NCBI GenBank assembly: GCA_030562195.1
Contig: JAUJPP010000005.1
Coordinates: 29,747,106-29,811,105 of the forward strand
Origin: Nipponacmea schrenckii
Lineage: Eukaryota > Mollusca > Gastropoda > Lottiidae
Reading direction: 5' to 3'
Length of the DNA stretch: 64,000 nucleotides
Shown piece by piece: positions 47,805 through 58,476 of this stretch. The position numbers and the translations under genes were made by a program. The notes under the pieces were generated by a model, which was not told the origin of the DNA, ran no database searches, and saw only the letters and a list, made by a program, of their open reading frames with translations. The first letter of the stretch is position 1. Each line of letters opens with the position of its first letter.

Positions 47805-48726
47805 CCGAACAGTGTTGCAAATTTTTTTACTTGGTGTTTTGATATTAATTATTTACTAATGGTTATTTGGACTGTCGAGATGATCTCAGTGGTGAAATGA
47901 CGAACTTTATCTAAAACTTCTGACACCCAAAGAGTTCATCTTCCTGAATATCTTTCTTTTTTAAAAAATAACTACTTACATTGATAGGACAGCATCTTTC
48001 ACTTATATATCGACAGTTAACATGTTTTGCACATCCACCAATCGTTGTGGTCGGAGAAAATAACTGTGCTTGGGAAAACGGGTGCCATTGTACTCGCATG
48101 CAACCGATCCATTGTCATTGCCTCATTGTCCAATGATTGTGGTCAAAAGTTAATTTACTTCGCGGATCGCTATGAACAGGTTTTCTTTCTGGCCAACTAT
48201 TATAGATGTATGATATTATGTAGACCTTTCTTTCTTTTGTTAAATTTTAAATTGAATTAAATTTAAATTTGTTTTCAGTTAATCGATGTTATAACTTTCT
48301 TATTTTCTCAATATAAGACTATTATGGAACGAAAGACAGCTAACATCCAAAATTCAGCTGTCCTTTTTTGGAAATGAAGGCATGCAATGTTTCGATGGAA
48401 TAGGTGGTTTAACCGTGCATGTAACCTATAGTTGTTAACATTCAACAATCAATTTGTGCTACAGGTTTTGATTTATAAACCCAAACTGAAACAGAAAATA
48501 AAGTTATTAAATGGGAAGTAACAGGAAATGAAGGACTTTGTGAAATCTCACTTTCTCCATTTCAAATTGCACCTAGGCTAGTTTGAATAGGCCGCTGATA
48601 ATTTAGTTTTACAGTATTGTATACATTTTACAATTAGTAACATAACAAATTAATTTACAAAGCAATTTCGACCAGATAGAATTACTAATATGTGTTTAAT
48701 TTGCCACCTTTCCAATAGGCTACAGT
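47805..48726. other. downstream flank, no gene seen
   Basis: 3' flank of the second amidohydrolase gene. AT-rich, with no coding frame of recognisable type. An AATAAAG word near 48498 could serve as a distal polyadenylation signal. Confidence 0.3.
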
Positions 48727-49035
48727 GACCCGCGGTGGCTCAGTGAGTTAAACGCTTGTTCGTTAAGCTGAGGGTCCAGGCGTCAATCCCGGCAAAGGTA
48801 GAGATGAAATCTCAGATTTTTCAGCCCGGTTTTCCCTGATTTGGAAAAAGCGTCTAGTCGTTCTGATGGGACAACAAAGCGAGACCTCGAGTGTTACAGG
48901 CTGTGATCCATTGATAGTTGGGAATCGCAAAAAGAATACGCTAATGCCGCTGTCCTGGCAAAATTCCCTCATTCAATACTGCATAGCCCTGCCCGTATAT
49001 ACTAGCCGTTAAGGCTGTTATACATTTTTGGACCC
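48727..49035 (+). mobile_element. tRNA-derived SINE, longer form
   Basis: The head GACCCGCGGTGGCTCAGTGA carries an A-box-like stretch. The B-box region (GCGTCAATCCCGG) is slightly degraded. The tail with ATGCCGCTGTCCTGGCAAA matches the SINE at 34027. Between head and tail is about 90 bp absent from that copy (from GGAAAAAGCGTCTAG to GGGAATCGC), so this copy represents a longer subfamily, or the other copy is internally deleted. Confidence 0.7.
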
Positions 49036-49930
49036 TAAGTTTACATTAAATGTGCAAGACCAGCAATTTCATTCACTAAAAATGTTTCTCTATGGATCCA
49101 TTGCGTTAGTCGTTCGAACAGAGTTTTTGCAAATATTTACTTTGCAACCCCCTGTTGATAGTTTTAGGAGACATTCGTATATCTCTTTCTCTTTAATTGA
49201 ACAATTCTACACATAATTCACTCTCCGGTTTTGAATATTAGAGAAACGGGACAAAAATTAGGACATACTATAAGACCCATTACAATTTGAAAGTAAAATT
49301 AAGCCTCAAAGGGATAATAGGATTTGCTCCCAGCGTGAAGATAAACTTTGAGTTGGTCCATATATTCATCAGGGAACTTACCTGGTATAATAAAGTAACT
49401 GAATCCCATAAAATCTTGAAAACTCACAAAACTAAGTCATTTTTGTTAAACGCTTAATTTTTATGGATAATTATTTAGATTTTTTTATATTTATTTTTTA
49501 TTTTTTTTTATTTATTTATTTTTTTTTTTGTGTATTTATGGCAGCAAGTAAACTTAATGATGAATAGAGCTCTTTTTGGTCAAGATTAAAATTTTCAAAA
49601 TTCATGATCATTTAAGACCTATTATCCCTTTGAATCTCTCATCAATTACACTAAATCAAATATTTACAAAATATATTCCCCAAATGTCTGCCTTCCACCA
49701 ACTATAAAATCTAGGTAAGTGACCACAATGCACAGAACATCATTCATTAAGAACACCCTGTAAAACATTTGTCACATCTGTGAGACGGTTTATTCTGGAA
49801 TTATAGCCTAGATAGCACTCCAGAAGAGCGTTCTGCTACTGTGTATAAGGTGTGACATCGAACATAGAAAGTCTTCGGTAAAACGTCAACAAAGAATCAC
49901 AGAAGACGGAAGAGAAAAAAAAAACAGAAA
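49036..49930. other. intergenic, no gene seen
   Basis: AT-rich, with a T-rich low-complexity run at about 49480-49530. No coding or RNA feature supported. Confidence 0.3.
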
Positions 49931-49933
49931 GAT

Positions 49934-50379
49934 AACTTGCCAGGCAAGGTAACAGACGCCCACTTCAGCAAACAGAATATTCCATGTTTTTTCATTTAAT
50001 CAAGGGCAATAACTCATAAACCGACATCTGGCGAGATATTATCAAGATGAATACACATACCAAGTTTCATTCAAATCGAATAAAAACTACAGCTTCTATT
50101 GCGTACACAAGTAAATTTTAACGTTTTTTCATTTAATCAAGTGCAATAACTCATAAACCGACATCTGGAATCGTGCCATTTTCGAACTTCTGCGAGATAT
50201 TATCAAGATGAATACACATATCAAGTTTCATTCAAATCAGATAAAAACTCTGGCCTCTATCGCGTACACAAGTAATTGTTGACGGACGGATGGACGGACG
50301 GACCGACTGACGGACGGACCGACCGACGGACGGACAGGGGTGATGGCAATATACGTCCACATTTTCATGTGGGCGTATA
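49934..50379 (+). mobile_element. pearl/Helentron-like element, copy D (short)
   Basis: Begins AACTTGCCAGGCAAGGTAAC, then ACGCCCACTT. About two core repeats follow, with AATAACTCATAAACCGACAT recurring. Next are an ACGG/ACCG tetranucleotide run (about 50281-50335) and a terminal hairpin (TACGTCCACAT, loop TTTC, ATGTGGGCGTA) before TATAAAAA. It is compact but has both ends. Confidence 0.7.
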
Positions 50380-50736
50380 AAAACGACTCACAGAAGGGGG
50401 ACAGATGAAATGATAAGAGCACGGCTCTCTCCTTAAGAAGAAAGAACTTCACACAAGAAGAACGAAGAATCTAATCAAAGAGCGGGAGCTAGGTGGAGTT
50501 TAATCCAAAAGTTTAGCCCAAAAGGTTTGATGCCTCTATTGTGAAGACATTACTATACAACTTCAAACTCAAGAATTCTTAAGGTCCTCGCTTGGTTCGT
50601 TTCCTGGTCGCAGCTCCACAAAGATCCCCCAAAAACACGTTTAATCAAAATATCGAGCCCATCAATGTTTTTTCCATAAAAAGTAAGTGTGCTGATCATA
50701 AAACTACATCATATAAAGAACACTTCAGGTCGTGCA

Positions 50737-50992
50737 AAAGGTGCTTAAGAACACCTTTAATTAGGGCTAATTAGCGTTTTAATCAAACTTTTGAGCCCAA
50801 GAAAAATTCTTATGCCAAAGTATTAGCCCAGACTTTGACCTGGTCTTAAGCACCCTTTGCACCGACCAAACTGTTCTTACGAATGTGTTTTGAAAACTTG
50901 GGCTAATACTTTGGCATAAGAATTTTTCTTGGGCTCAAAAGTTTGGTTCAAACGCTAATTAGACCTTATTAAAGGTGTTTTTAAGCATTTTC
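50737..50992. repeat. 93-bp foldback element
   Basis: Arms at about 50738-50830 and 50899-50991 are inverted copies with a few mismatches. The inner 46 bp are identical and include GAAAAATTCTTATGCCAAAG. The spacer is about 68 bp. Noncoding; a MITE or foldback transposon is the simplest reading. Confidence 0.8.
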
Positions 50993-51118
50993 ATTAGACT
51001 TCATTTTTCTTACCGAAGCAGACAATCCAAAAGAAGAAGAAGCATATCGTCAGTTGATATCCAGATCTTGGACTTGAGCATCGATAATCACAACTCATTG
51101 TAAAACTAGCCAACTCGG

Positions 51119-51375
51119 TCTTCCAGGCAAGGTAACAGATCAGCATTGTTAAATCATTTTTCTTTTGATTTATCAATGCCATTGCTGACACAAATTGAAC
51201 AAAATCCACTGAAAATTGTAGCTTCGATTGCCACCACAATAAATTTTTGGATACGATTTTACAAAGTTAATGGCAATTACTATAAAACCGTTCATAGAAA
51301 CATCGTCAAATTCGAACATGATCGCCATCTTGTCAATTCCAATGCTCACACCATTTTTTTTTCAGAATCTTTTGT
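51119..51375 (+). mobile_element. pearl/Helentron-like fragment, copy F
   Basis: Starts CTTCCAGGCAAGGTAACAG, like copy D, and continues with core-like words (GTTAATGGCAATTACTATAA, AAACCGTTCATAGAAACAT, AAATTCGAACATGATC). It lacks the microsatellite and hairpin, so it is a diverged 5' piece. Confidence 0.5.
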
Positions 51376-51930
51376 AAATAATAATTAGGCCTGAAGATTG
51401 CAACTTATAGTATAGAAATCAAAATAGTTATATTGATAGTGTACACTGATTGGGGTCGGAAGTATCCTTTTATTTGTCGCAAAAGGAAAAAAAATTATTA
51501 CTATTACCTAAGCAAACTGTGTGTTTGATATATTTTAAGATTTAAATGGAATTTGAATTATTTGGCTCAGTTTATTTATTAGGTGGTTTCATGATTTTTT
51601 CCAGAGACACAGTTGTAATTTATCCTATCCGTTCGAAAATCTTACTAAATATTTGACTTATTGAAATGATCGTAGATATGATTAGCCAATTATGGGACAT
51701 TTGCCAGAAATATTTCTTTAACAAATATAGCGACTGAGTCTGGTAAATATGGCGGACTAATGGTGTTCGGAAGGTCTTAATATTTATTATTATTTTTTAA
51801 AATTCTTTTAGCCTATTTAGAACATATCTTCAAGGGAGGAAACTCTCGCAAAAAACGTGGAAAAATGAATTGGAGGAGCGCAGGAAGGTTTATAGTATGA
51901 TATAAAAATAGCATTGATTTGACGTTACTA
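51376..51930. other. spacer, no gene seen
   Basis: AT-rich with no recognised feature, ending at an AAT microsatellite that is probably the tail of the LINE 3' end that follows. Confidence 0.3.
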
Positions 51931-51934
51931 CAAA

Positions 51935-52560
51935 GAAAAATAATAATAATAATAATAATAAACTCTTTATTTTACATGGGTCAGAATTAGGCCCAATACA
52001 CAAGGACATGGTCCTGTCTCACATTCAGCCCATGGGGCAATACATTGGAGAAAAAAAAAAAGAAAAAAAAAAAAAATCGAAAATACATAATATCTCAATA
52101 TACAATTCGTCTGAAATACTAAAAATACACAAGTACATGTGTATCAAATGGACAGATATATGTTACGGCGATCAAGTACATGACCACAAAATAAATATAC
52201 AATACTCCACGTACAATTTGTTTCAAAATACACAAGTACATGTGCATGAAATGGACAGATTTTCAACCTACAATTTGTTTATAATTTTGTAATATATAGT
52301 TCCCGCGGCCATGCACACGACCGCAAAAAATCACGTATTATTTCAACGTACAATATATTTTAAAATACACAATTACATGTGTAAATAATGGACAGATTTA
52401 TCATTCTGCGATCAAGTACATGACCACAAAAACCAAGGAATACAAGTACATCTGCATGAGACGATCAGACATCAAAACATACATATAAAAAAAAAAAAAA
52501 AAAAAAAGAATTGCCAAAGCGTCAGTGCATGTGCTGCGAGCGGTCTACCCAACCCTACTT
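51935..52560 (-). mobile_element. LINE 3' end, second copy
   Basis: It shares long words with 15780-16146: ATTCAGCCCATGGGGCAATA, AAATACACAAGTACATGTG, CAGTGCATGTGCTGCGAGCG and CTACCCAACCCTACT. Read on the minus strand it ends with an AATAAAG polyadenylation-like word and a TTA microsatellite, as expected for the 3' terminus of a CR1-like LINE. No reverse transcriptase remains. Confidence 0.6.
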
Positions 52561-52889
52561 TGGTATATTACTGCTCTAATGAGCAGATTGTGCACTCCGA
52601 CGCCAAATTAAATCAAATAAATAAATGAGAAGGAAACAAACATCAATACTTTTATAAACATATTATTTAAAAACTTGAATAATTGAATACTATTAAAATA
52701 AATATAAAACATCTACGTTATTTCATTTTCAGCTATTTAATACTATTCACAGAAGGGAGAAAGTTAAACTTTGCAGCTATTTTATTGATATCTAGGCCTA
52801 CTGACCAGAAAAAAAAAACATAATCAAGAGATAATATTCAAAATATAAATGTGCAAAGTATATAATTGAGCTACTAAGCTCTTTTTATT

Positions 52890-53000
52890 TTAAACTTTCA
52901 CTACTGCTTTACCAATATTACCACCACTAAATAAGGAGAAAAATGCTTCTGGCATCTTGTCAAAACCCTCTGTTACAGTTTCTCGAAATTTCAATTTTCC
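52890..53000 (-). CDS. PTGR1: last exon of a prostaglandin reductase 1-like gene
   Basis: The minus-strand exon begins after an AG acceptor at 53002-53001 and encodes 36 residues plus a TAA. It starts GKLKFRETVTEGFDKMPEAF and ends NIGKAVVKV. This matches the C-terminus of PTGR1, an NADPH-dependent medium-chain reductase that reduces 15-keto-prostaglandins and alkenals (human end: EGF, MPAAF, NLGKTIVKA). An AATAAA word follows the stop. The upstream exons are not visible. They should lie to the right, past the Penelope-like insertion, in the assembly gap or beyond the window. Confidence 0.75.
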   Translation of the reverse strand, partial: GKLKFRETVTEGFDKMPEAFFSLFSGGNIGKAVVKV

Positions 53001-53204
53001 CTGTAATGAATGATTTGTTAGATTTATTAGATCATGTTGAATATATATTACACAAGACAATAATCATGAGATAAAGATACCCTTTTCTTTATTCATAATG
53101 TGCATCACAAGTTACAGGAGTCATCAGAGGAAATTTATGCATTAAAGAAGTACATGTATAAACTAAACAAATTCTTATGGAATACAATTACTAACTTTAT
53201 TTAA

Positions 53205-53242
53205 GCGACGTTTCAACCAGCGTTCTCTGGTCTTTATCAAGC
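53205..53242 (-). ncRNA. hammerhead-ribozyme-like motif, left copy
   Basis: The minus strand reads CTTGATAAAG, a stem pair ACCAG / CTGGT around AGAACG, then TGAAACGTCGC. The arrangement CUGAUGA, stem II, GAAA, GUC is that of hammerhead ribozymes known from Penelope-like elements. The first core box here departs at two positions (TTGATAA), so activity is doubtful. Confidence 0.35.
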
Positions 53243-53366
53243 AATGAGTAAAATGAAAGGTTAACAAGAATATATATATAAGTAAAGACAAAACAATTTA
53301 ACAAAACAATGGATTAAAACAATTAAGGATAAAACATTTAAGGATTAAACAATTAATGGCTTCTGC

Positions 53367-55754
53367 TTAACGAATTAGGTGATCATAGGCTCTAGGTATG
53401 AATACTCCTGGATCTTTGTTGATGGATGGACTGTGTCTTTTAATTTGAATGGCTTCCATGATTTTCCTTTCTTTCTTGTTGGTTTTGTTGACTGCTAAGG
53501 TAATGGTGTCATCCCAATTTATTTTGTGGCCTGTAGCTTTGATGTGGTCTTGTATGGCGGATTGGTTATTGGCTGCCTTAGACTGATGTTCCTTTATTCT
53601 TTTCATCAATGGTCGTTTTGTTTCTCCAATATAACAGCCTCCGCAAGTACAAAAAACTTGGTATACGCACCCTTTGGGATCAATTTTATTGGTTGGTTGT
53701 AATTTACCATTAGCATGTGTGATGTCCTTTAGGGTTCTTTGGCCAGTAAAGACGGTTTCAATTCCAGCTTCCTTCAAGAGTCTTTTGATTTTATAAGAAG
53801 AGTTTCCATTGAATGGTATGCTTACTCTTATGGGTGGGGGTTCTGGTTTGACTGTGGGCTTGACTGCTTTGGGTTTCATGGCTTTATCTATTGTTTGGTT
53901 GACGAGTTGTTCAGGATATTGGTTTAGGTTGATGAATACATGTTTGAGATGGTCTATTTCATTCTGTAGCTTTTCTTGACTGCAAATGTTAATGGCACGT
54001 TTGGTGAGAGTGGTGATGATTCCTTTTTTCGTTTGAAGGGGGTGGTTGGATTTGTAGTGGAGGTACTGATCGGTATGTGTGGGTTTTCTATAAACTGATG
54101 TGCTGACTTTGTTGTTGGTGATTTCTATCTTGACATCCAGAAAGGGTAATGAGTTGTCTGTTGTAGTTTCTATGGTAAACTTGATGGATGGGTTTTGGTT
54201 GTTGAGGTGGTCTAATAAATCTTGTGGTTGATCTTCCTGATTGAGCATGACAAACGTATCATCAACCTTCCTATACCAACAAATGGGTTGTATTGGGGAT
54301 AATGATAGAGCGTGCTGTTCAAAATAAGACATGTATTGTTCTGCTAAGAGTGGAGAAAGGGGGCTGCCCATAGGTAAACCTCTAATTTGTTCATAGTAAT
54401 CATCACCCCAAGTGAAGTACGTTGATTTGAGACAGTTATTAATTAGCGTTATAATATTATCTGGACTGAGTTTAGTTTCAAGAGGAATAGTTAAATTTTT
54501 TATATTGTTGTGTAGCACATTAAGGGCTTCATCCCTGGGCACATTAGTAAACAAATCTACCACATCATAAGACACCATTTTACCTAATGAGCTGAGAGAT
54601 TTGATTTTAGAACAGAAATCACTTGAGTCACTAATGAATGAGTCTGCGGTTTTCCCTAATTTAGATAAAAGTTTTGATAGATATGTTGCTGTATTATAAA
54701 ACACTGAATCCCTTGAACATACTAAAATTCTGGCTTTAGGCGGGTTCTTATGAATCTTGATGTTGGCTCTGGCATATGGAGGTCGCGGATGAGATGGTTT
54801 GAGTTGGTAGAGTTGCTGTTCAGTCAATTGGTCCTGTTCTTTGAGGGATTTTAGGTGGGCTATATGTTTACTTTCTAGGTTATTAGTTGGGTCTTTACGT
54901 AGCTTCCTGTAAGTCTTGGTGTCTTTCAGTAGGTTGTTGACTGCTGTTATGTATTCATCTTTATCCATAATGACCGTAGCTTTACCCTTGTCTGCCGCTA
55001 CCATTACTATGGATTGGTCTTCTTTTAAGTCTGTTATGGCTTGAGTTTCGGCTTTTGTGAGGTTAGGTTTGGTTTTGGTATTTGCTAGAATATTAGAGAT
55101 TTGGTGTCGAATATAATCTACTTTACCACCTGGAGCAAGTTGTCGAATACCTTTCTCTATACCTGTTATGAAATCATCTTGATTGGTGGGTTTGGTTACT
55201 GGTGAGAAGTTAAGACCACGGGATAATACCCTAATTTGCTGATCTGACAGTTGCTTTTGACTTAGATTGACCACAGTTTTAGTAAGAAATTGTTGGTGAA
55301 CCGTATTATTAGTTGTTGAAACTGGCTGATTCTTCTTATTGAGGTCTTGAAATTTTCTAATCTGTTTCTGTTTAATCTTCTGGTCTTGTAGTCTGTTATA
55401 TTCTGTCTGTTTAAGGCGGTACGATGAAAATGTATCAGGAGGTGTGATATCTTCCAACAGGTTTTGCATTTCCTGAATGTTAGAGATGAGTCGTTGTTTT
55501 TCATTTCTGAAGTTTTGGATGCGTTCCCGTACTAGTGATTTGCTCGCTTTCTGTAAAATCTTGATGGCACCATTAGATTGGACAGGGCTTTTTAATTGTA
55601 ATCCCTTAGGAATAATATGATTATCTCGGCATTTTAAGAGGAATGTGATGTTGTTACTGACTTTAATATATTTACCTTCCAACCTTCCAATTTTATTCAT
55701 AAGTTTAACAGCCTCATCTCCATGTTGATGACGTACAAAATCTTTAAATGGCAT
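53367..55754 (-). CDS. Penelope-like reverse transcriptase with GIY-YIG domain, left copy
   Basis: An intact 795-residue frame, ATG at 55754. Residues about 1-250 are a Lys/Gln-rich N-terminal region. The reverse transcriptase follows: YDVVDLFTNVP (first catalytic Asp), RGLPMGSPLSPLLAEQYM, then WYRKVDDTFVML (the paired Asp) and SLPFLDVKI. The C-terminus, from about residue 690, is a GIY-YIG endonuclease: GCVYQVFCTCGGCYIGETKR with a CxC-type metal-binding pair, then RIKEHQ and a later catalytic-type Glu. This is the Penelope-like architecture. All key motifs are present, so the protein could be active. It differs from the right copy at about two residues (Lys versus Asn near 17; Ile versus Leu in the YxRHQ word). 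Confidence 0.9.
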   Translation of the reverse strand: MPFKDFVRHQHGDEAVKLMNKIGRLEGKYIKVSNNITFLLKCRDNHIIPKGLQLKSPVQSNGAIKILQKASKSLVRERIQNFRNEKQRLISNIQEMQNLLEDITPPDTFSSYRLKQTEYNRLQDQKIKQKQIRKFQDLNKKNQPVSTTNNTVHQQFLTKTVVNLSQKQLSDQQIRVLSRGLNFSPVTKPTNQDDFITGIEKGIRQLAPGGKVDYIRHQISNILANTKTKPNLTKAETQAITDLKEDQSIVMVAADKGKATVIMDKDEYITAVNNLLKDTKTYRKLRKDPTNNLESKHIAHLKSLKEQDQLTEQQLYQLKPSHPRPPYARANIKIHKNPPKARILVCSRDSVFYNTATYLSKLLSKLGKTADSFISDSSDFCSKIKSLSSLGKMVSYDVVDLFTNVPRDEALNVLHNNIKNLTIPLETKLSPDNIITLINNCLKSTYFTWGDDYYEQIRGLPMGSPLSPLLAEQYMSYFEQHALSLSPIQPICWYRKVDDTFVMLNQEDQPQDLLDHLNNQNPSIKFTIETTTDNSLPFLDVKIEITNNKVSTSVYRKPTHTDQYLHYKSNHPLQTKKGIITTLTKRAINICSQEKLQNEIDHLKHVFINLNQYPEQLVNQTIDKAMKPKAVKPTVKPEPPPIRVSIPFNGNSSYKIKRLLKEAGIETVFTGQRTLKDITHANGKLQPTNKIDPKGCVYQVFCTCGGCYIGETKRPLMKRIKEHQSKAANNQSAIQDHIKATGHKINWDDTITLAVNKTNKKERKIMEAIQIKRHSPSINKDPGVFIPRAYDHLIR

Positions 55755-55926
55755 TTAGTAAAGGCGTTTGATAAACTAAACAAATTCTTATGGAATACAA
55801 TTACTAACTTTAGTATACTTATACTAAAGTTAGTAATTGTATTCCATAAGAATTTAGTATACTTATACTAAAGTTAGTAATTGTATTCCATAAGAATTTG
55901 TTTAGTTTATCAAACGCCTTTACTAA

Positions 55927-58314
55927 ATGCCATTTAAAGATTTTGTACGTCATCAACATGGAGATGAGGCTGTTAACCTTATGAATAAAATTGGAAGGTT
56001 GGAAGGTAAATATATTAAAGTCAGTAACAACATCACATTCCTCTTAAAATGCCGAGATAATCATATTATTCCTAAGGGATTACAATTAAAAAGCCCTGTC
56101 CAATCTAATGGTGCCATCAAGATTTTACAGAAAGCGAGCAAATCACTAGTACGGGAACGCATCCAAAACTTCAGAAATGAAAAACAACGACTCATCTCTA
56201 ACATTCAGGAAATGCAAAACCTGTTGGAAGATATCACACCTCCTGATACATTTTCATCGTACCGCCTTAAACAGACAGAATATAACAGACTACAAGACCA
56301 GAAGATTAAACAGAAACAGATTAGAAAATTTCAAGACCTCAATAAGAAGAATCAGCCAGTTTCAACAACTAATAATACGGTTCACCAACAATTTCTTACT
56401 AAAACTGTGGTCAATCTAAGTCAAAAGCAACTGTCAGATCAGCAAATTAGGGTATTATCCCGTGGTCTTAACTTCTCACCAGTAACCAAACCCACCAATC
56501 AAGATGATTTCATAACAGGTATAGAGAAAGGTATTCGACAACTTGCTCCAGGTGGTAAAGTAGATTATCTTCGACACCAAATCTCTAATATTCTAGCAAA
56601 TACCAAAACCAAACCTAACCTCACAAAAGCCGAAACTCAAGCCATAACAGACTTAAAAGAAGACCAATCCATAGTAATGGTAGCGGCAGACAAGGGTAAA
56701 GCTACGGTCATTATGGATAAAGATGAATACATAACAGCAGTCAACAACCTACTGAAAGACACCAAGACTTACAGGAAGCTACGTAAAGACCCAACTAATA
56801 ACCTAGAAAGTAAACATATAGCCCACCTAAAATCCCTCAAAGAACAGGACCAATTGACTGAACAGCAACTCTACCAACTCAAACCATCTCATCCGCGACC
56901 TCCATATGCCAGAGCCAACATCAAGATTCATAAGAACCCGCCTAAAGCCAGAATTTTAGTATGTTCAAGGGATTCAGTGTTTTATAATACAGCAACATAT
57001 CTATCAAAACTTTTATCTAAATTAGGGAAAACCGCAGACTCATTCATTAGTGACTCAAGTGATTTCTGTTCTAAAATCAAATCTCTCAGCTCATTAGGTA
57101 AAATGGTGTCTTATGATGTGGTAGATTTGTTTACTAATGTGCCCAGGGATGAAGCCCTTAATGTGCTACACAACAATATAAAAAATTTAACTATTCCTCT
57201 TGAAACTAAACTCAGTCCAGATAATATTATAACGCTAATTAATAACTGTCTCAAATCAACGTACTTCACTTGGGGTGATGATTACTATGAACAAATTAGA
57301 GGTTTACCTATGGGCAGCCCCCTTTCTCCACTCTTAGCAGAACAATACATGTCTTATTTTGAACAGCACGCTCTATCATTATCCCCAATACAACCCATTT
57401 GTTGGTATAGGAAGGTTGATGATACGTTTGTCATGCTCAATCAGGAAGATCAACCACAAGATTTATTAGACCACCTCAACAACCAAAACCCATCCATCAA
57501 GTTTACCATAGAAACTACAACAGACAACTCATTACCCTTTCTGGATGTCAAGATAGAAATCACCAACAACAAAGTCAGCACATCAGTTTATAGAAAACCC
57601 ACACATACCGATCAGTACCTCCACTACAAATCCAACCACCCCCTTCAAACGAAAAAAGGAATCATCACCACTCTCACCAAACGTGCCATTAACATTTGCA
57701 GTCAAGAAAAGCTACAGAATGAAATAGACCATCTCAAACATGTATTCATCAACCTAAACCAATATCCTGAACAACTCGTCAACCAAACAATAGATAAAGC
57801 CATGAAACCCAAAGCAGTCAAGCCCACAGTCAAACCAGAACCCCCACCCATAAGAGTAAGCATACCATTCAATGGAAACTCTTCTTATAAAATCAAAAGA
57901 CTCTTGAAGGAAGCTGGAATTGAAACCGTCTTTACTGGCCAAAGAACCCTAAAGGACATCACACATGCTAATGGTAAATTACAACCAACCAATAAAATTG
58001 ATCCCAAAGGGTGCGTATACCAAGTTTTTTGTACTTGCGGAGGCTGTTATATTGGAGAAACAAAACGACCATTGATGAAAAGAATAAAGGAACATCAGTC
58101 TAAGGCAGCCAATAACCAATCCGCCATACAAGACCACATCAAAGCTACAGGCCACAAAATAAATTGGGATGACACCATTACCTTAGCAGTCAACAAAACC
58201 AACAAGAAAGAAAGGAAAATCATGGAAGCCATTCAAATTAAAAGACACAGTCCATCCATCAACAAAGATCCAGGAGTATTCATACCTAGAGCCTATGATC
58301 ACCTAATTCGTTAA
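55927..58314 (+). CDS. Penelope-like reverse transcriptase with GIY-YIG domain, right copy
   Basis: Mirror copy of the minus-strand gene, also an intact 795-codon frame starting MPFKDFVRHQHGDEAVNLMN. It keeps the same VDLFTNVP, LPMGSPLSPLL, RKVDDTF and GGCYIGETKR motifs. A leader (CTAAAGTTAGTAATTGTATT to CGCCTTTACTAA) precedes the ATG and reappears after the gene at 58478-58539, acting as the pseudo-LTR-like direct repeat. Two intact frames this similar point to a recent insertion or to conversion between arms. Confidence 0.9.
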   Translation: MPFKDFVRHQHGDEAVNLMNKIGRLEGKYIKVSNNITFLLKCRDNHIIPKGLQLKSPVQSNGAIKILQKASKSLVRERIQNFRNEKQRLISNIQEMQNLLEDITPPDTFSSYRLKQTEYNRLQDQKIKQKQIRKFQDLNKKNQPVSTTNNTVHQQFLTKTVVNLSQKQLSDQQIRVLSRGLNFSPVTKPTNQDDFITGIEKGIRQLAPGGKVDYLRHQISNILANTKTKPNLTKAETQAITDLKEDQSIVMVAADKGKATVIMDKDEYITAVNNLLKDTKTYRKLRKDPTNNLESKHIAHLKSLKEQDQLTEQQLYQLKPSHPRPPYARANIKIHKNPPKARILVCSRDSVFYNTATYLSKLLSKLGKTADSFISDSSDFCSKIKSLSSLGKMVSYDVVDLFTNVPRDEALNVLHNNIKNLTIPLETKLSPDNIITLINNCLKSTYFTWGDDYYEQIRGLPMGSPLSPLLAEQYMSYFEQHALSLSPIQPICWYRKVDDTFVMLNQEDQPQDLLDHLNNQNPSIKFTIETTTDNSLPFLDVKIEITNNKVSTSVYRKPTHTDQYLHYKSNHPLQTKKGIITTLTKRAINICSQEKLQNEIDHLKHVFINLNQYPEQLVNQTIDKAMKPKAVKPTVKPEPPPIRVSIPFNGNSSYKIKRLLKEAGIETVFTGQRTLKDITHANGKLQPTNKIDPKGCVYQVFCTCGGCYIGETKRPLMKRIKEHQSKAANNQSAIQDHIKATGHKINWDDTITLAVNKTNKKERKIMEAIQIKRHSPSINKDPGVFIPRAYDHLIR

Positions 58315-58438
58315 GCAGAAGCCATTAATTGTTTAATCCTTAAATGTTTTATCCTTAATTGTTTTAATCCATTGTTTTGTTAAATTGTTTTGTCTTTACT
58401 TATATATATATTCTTGTTAACCTTTCATTTTACTCATT

Positions 58439-58476
58439 GCTTGATAAAGACCAGAGAACGCTGGTTGAAACGTCGC
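58439..58476 (+). ncRNA. hammerhead-ribozyme-like motif, right copy
   Basis: Plus-strand copy of the motif at 53205-53242: GCTTGATAAAGACCAG, loop, CTGGTTGAAACGTCGC. It lies 125 bases after the stop codon, just before the repeated leader, which is where Penelope-like elements carry hammerheads. The core deviates from CUGAUGA. Confidence 0.35.

Noticed and set aside
53739..53927. Short frames opposite or out of frame within both Penelope-like genes (also 55262-55504, 56177-56419, 57754-57942)
   Set aside because: Mirror-image shadows of the 795-codon frames, identical in both arms and without independent motifs.
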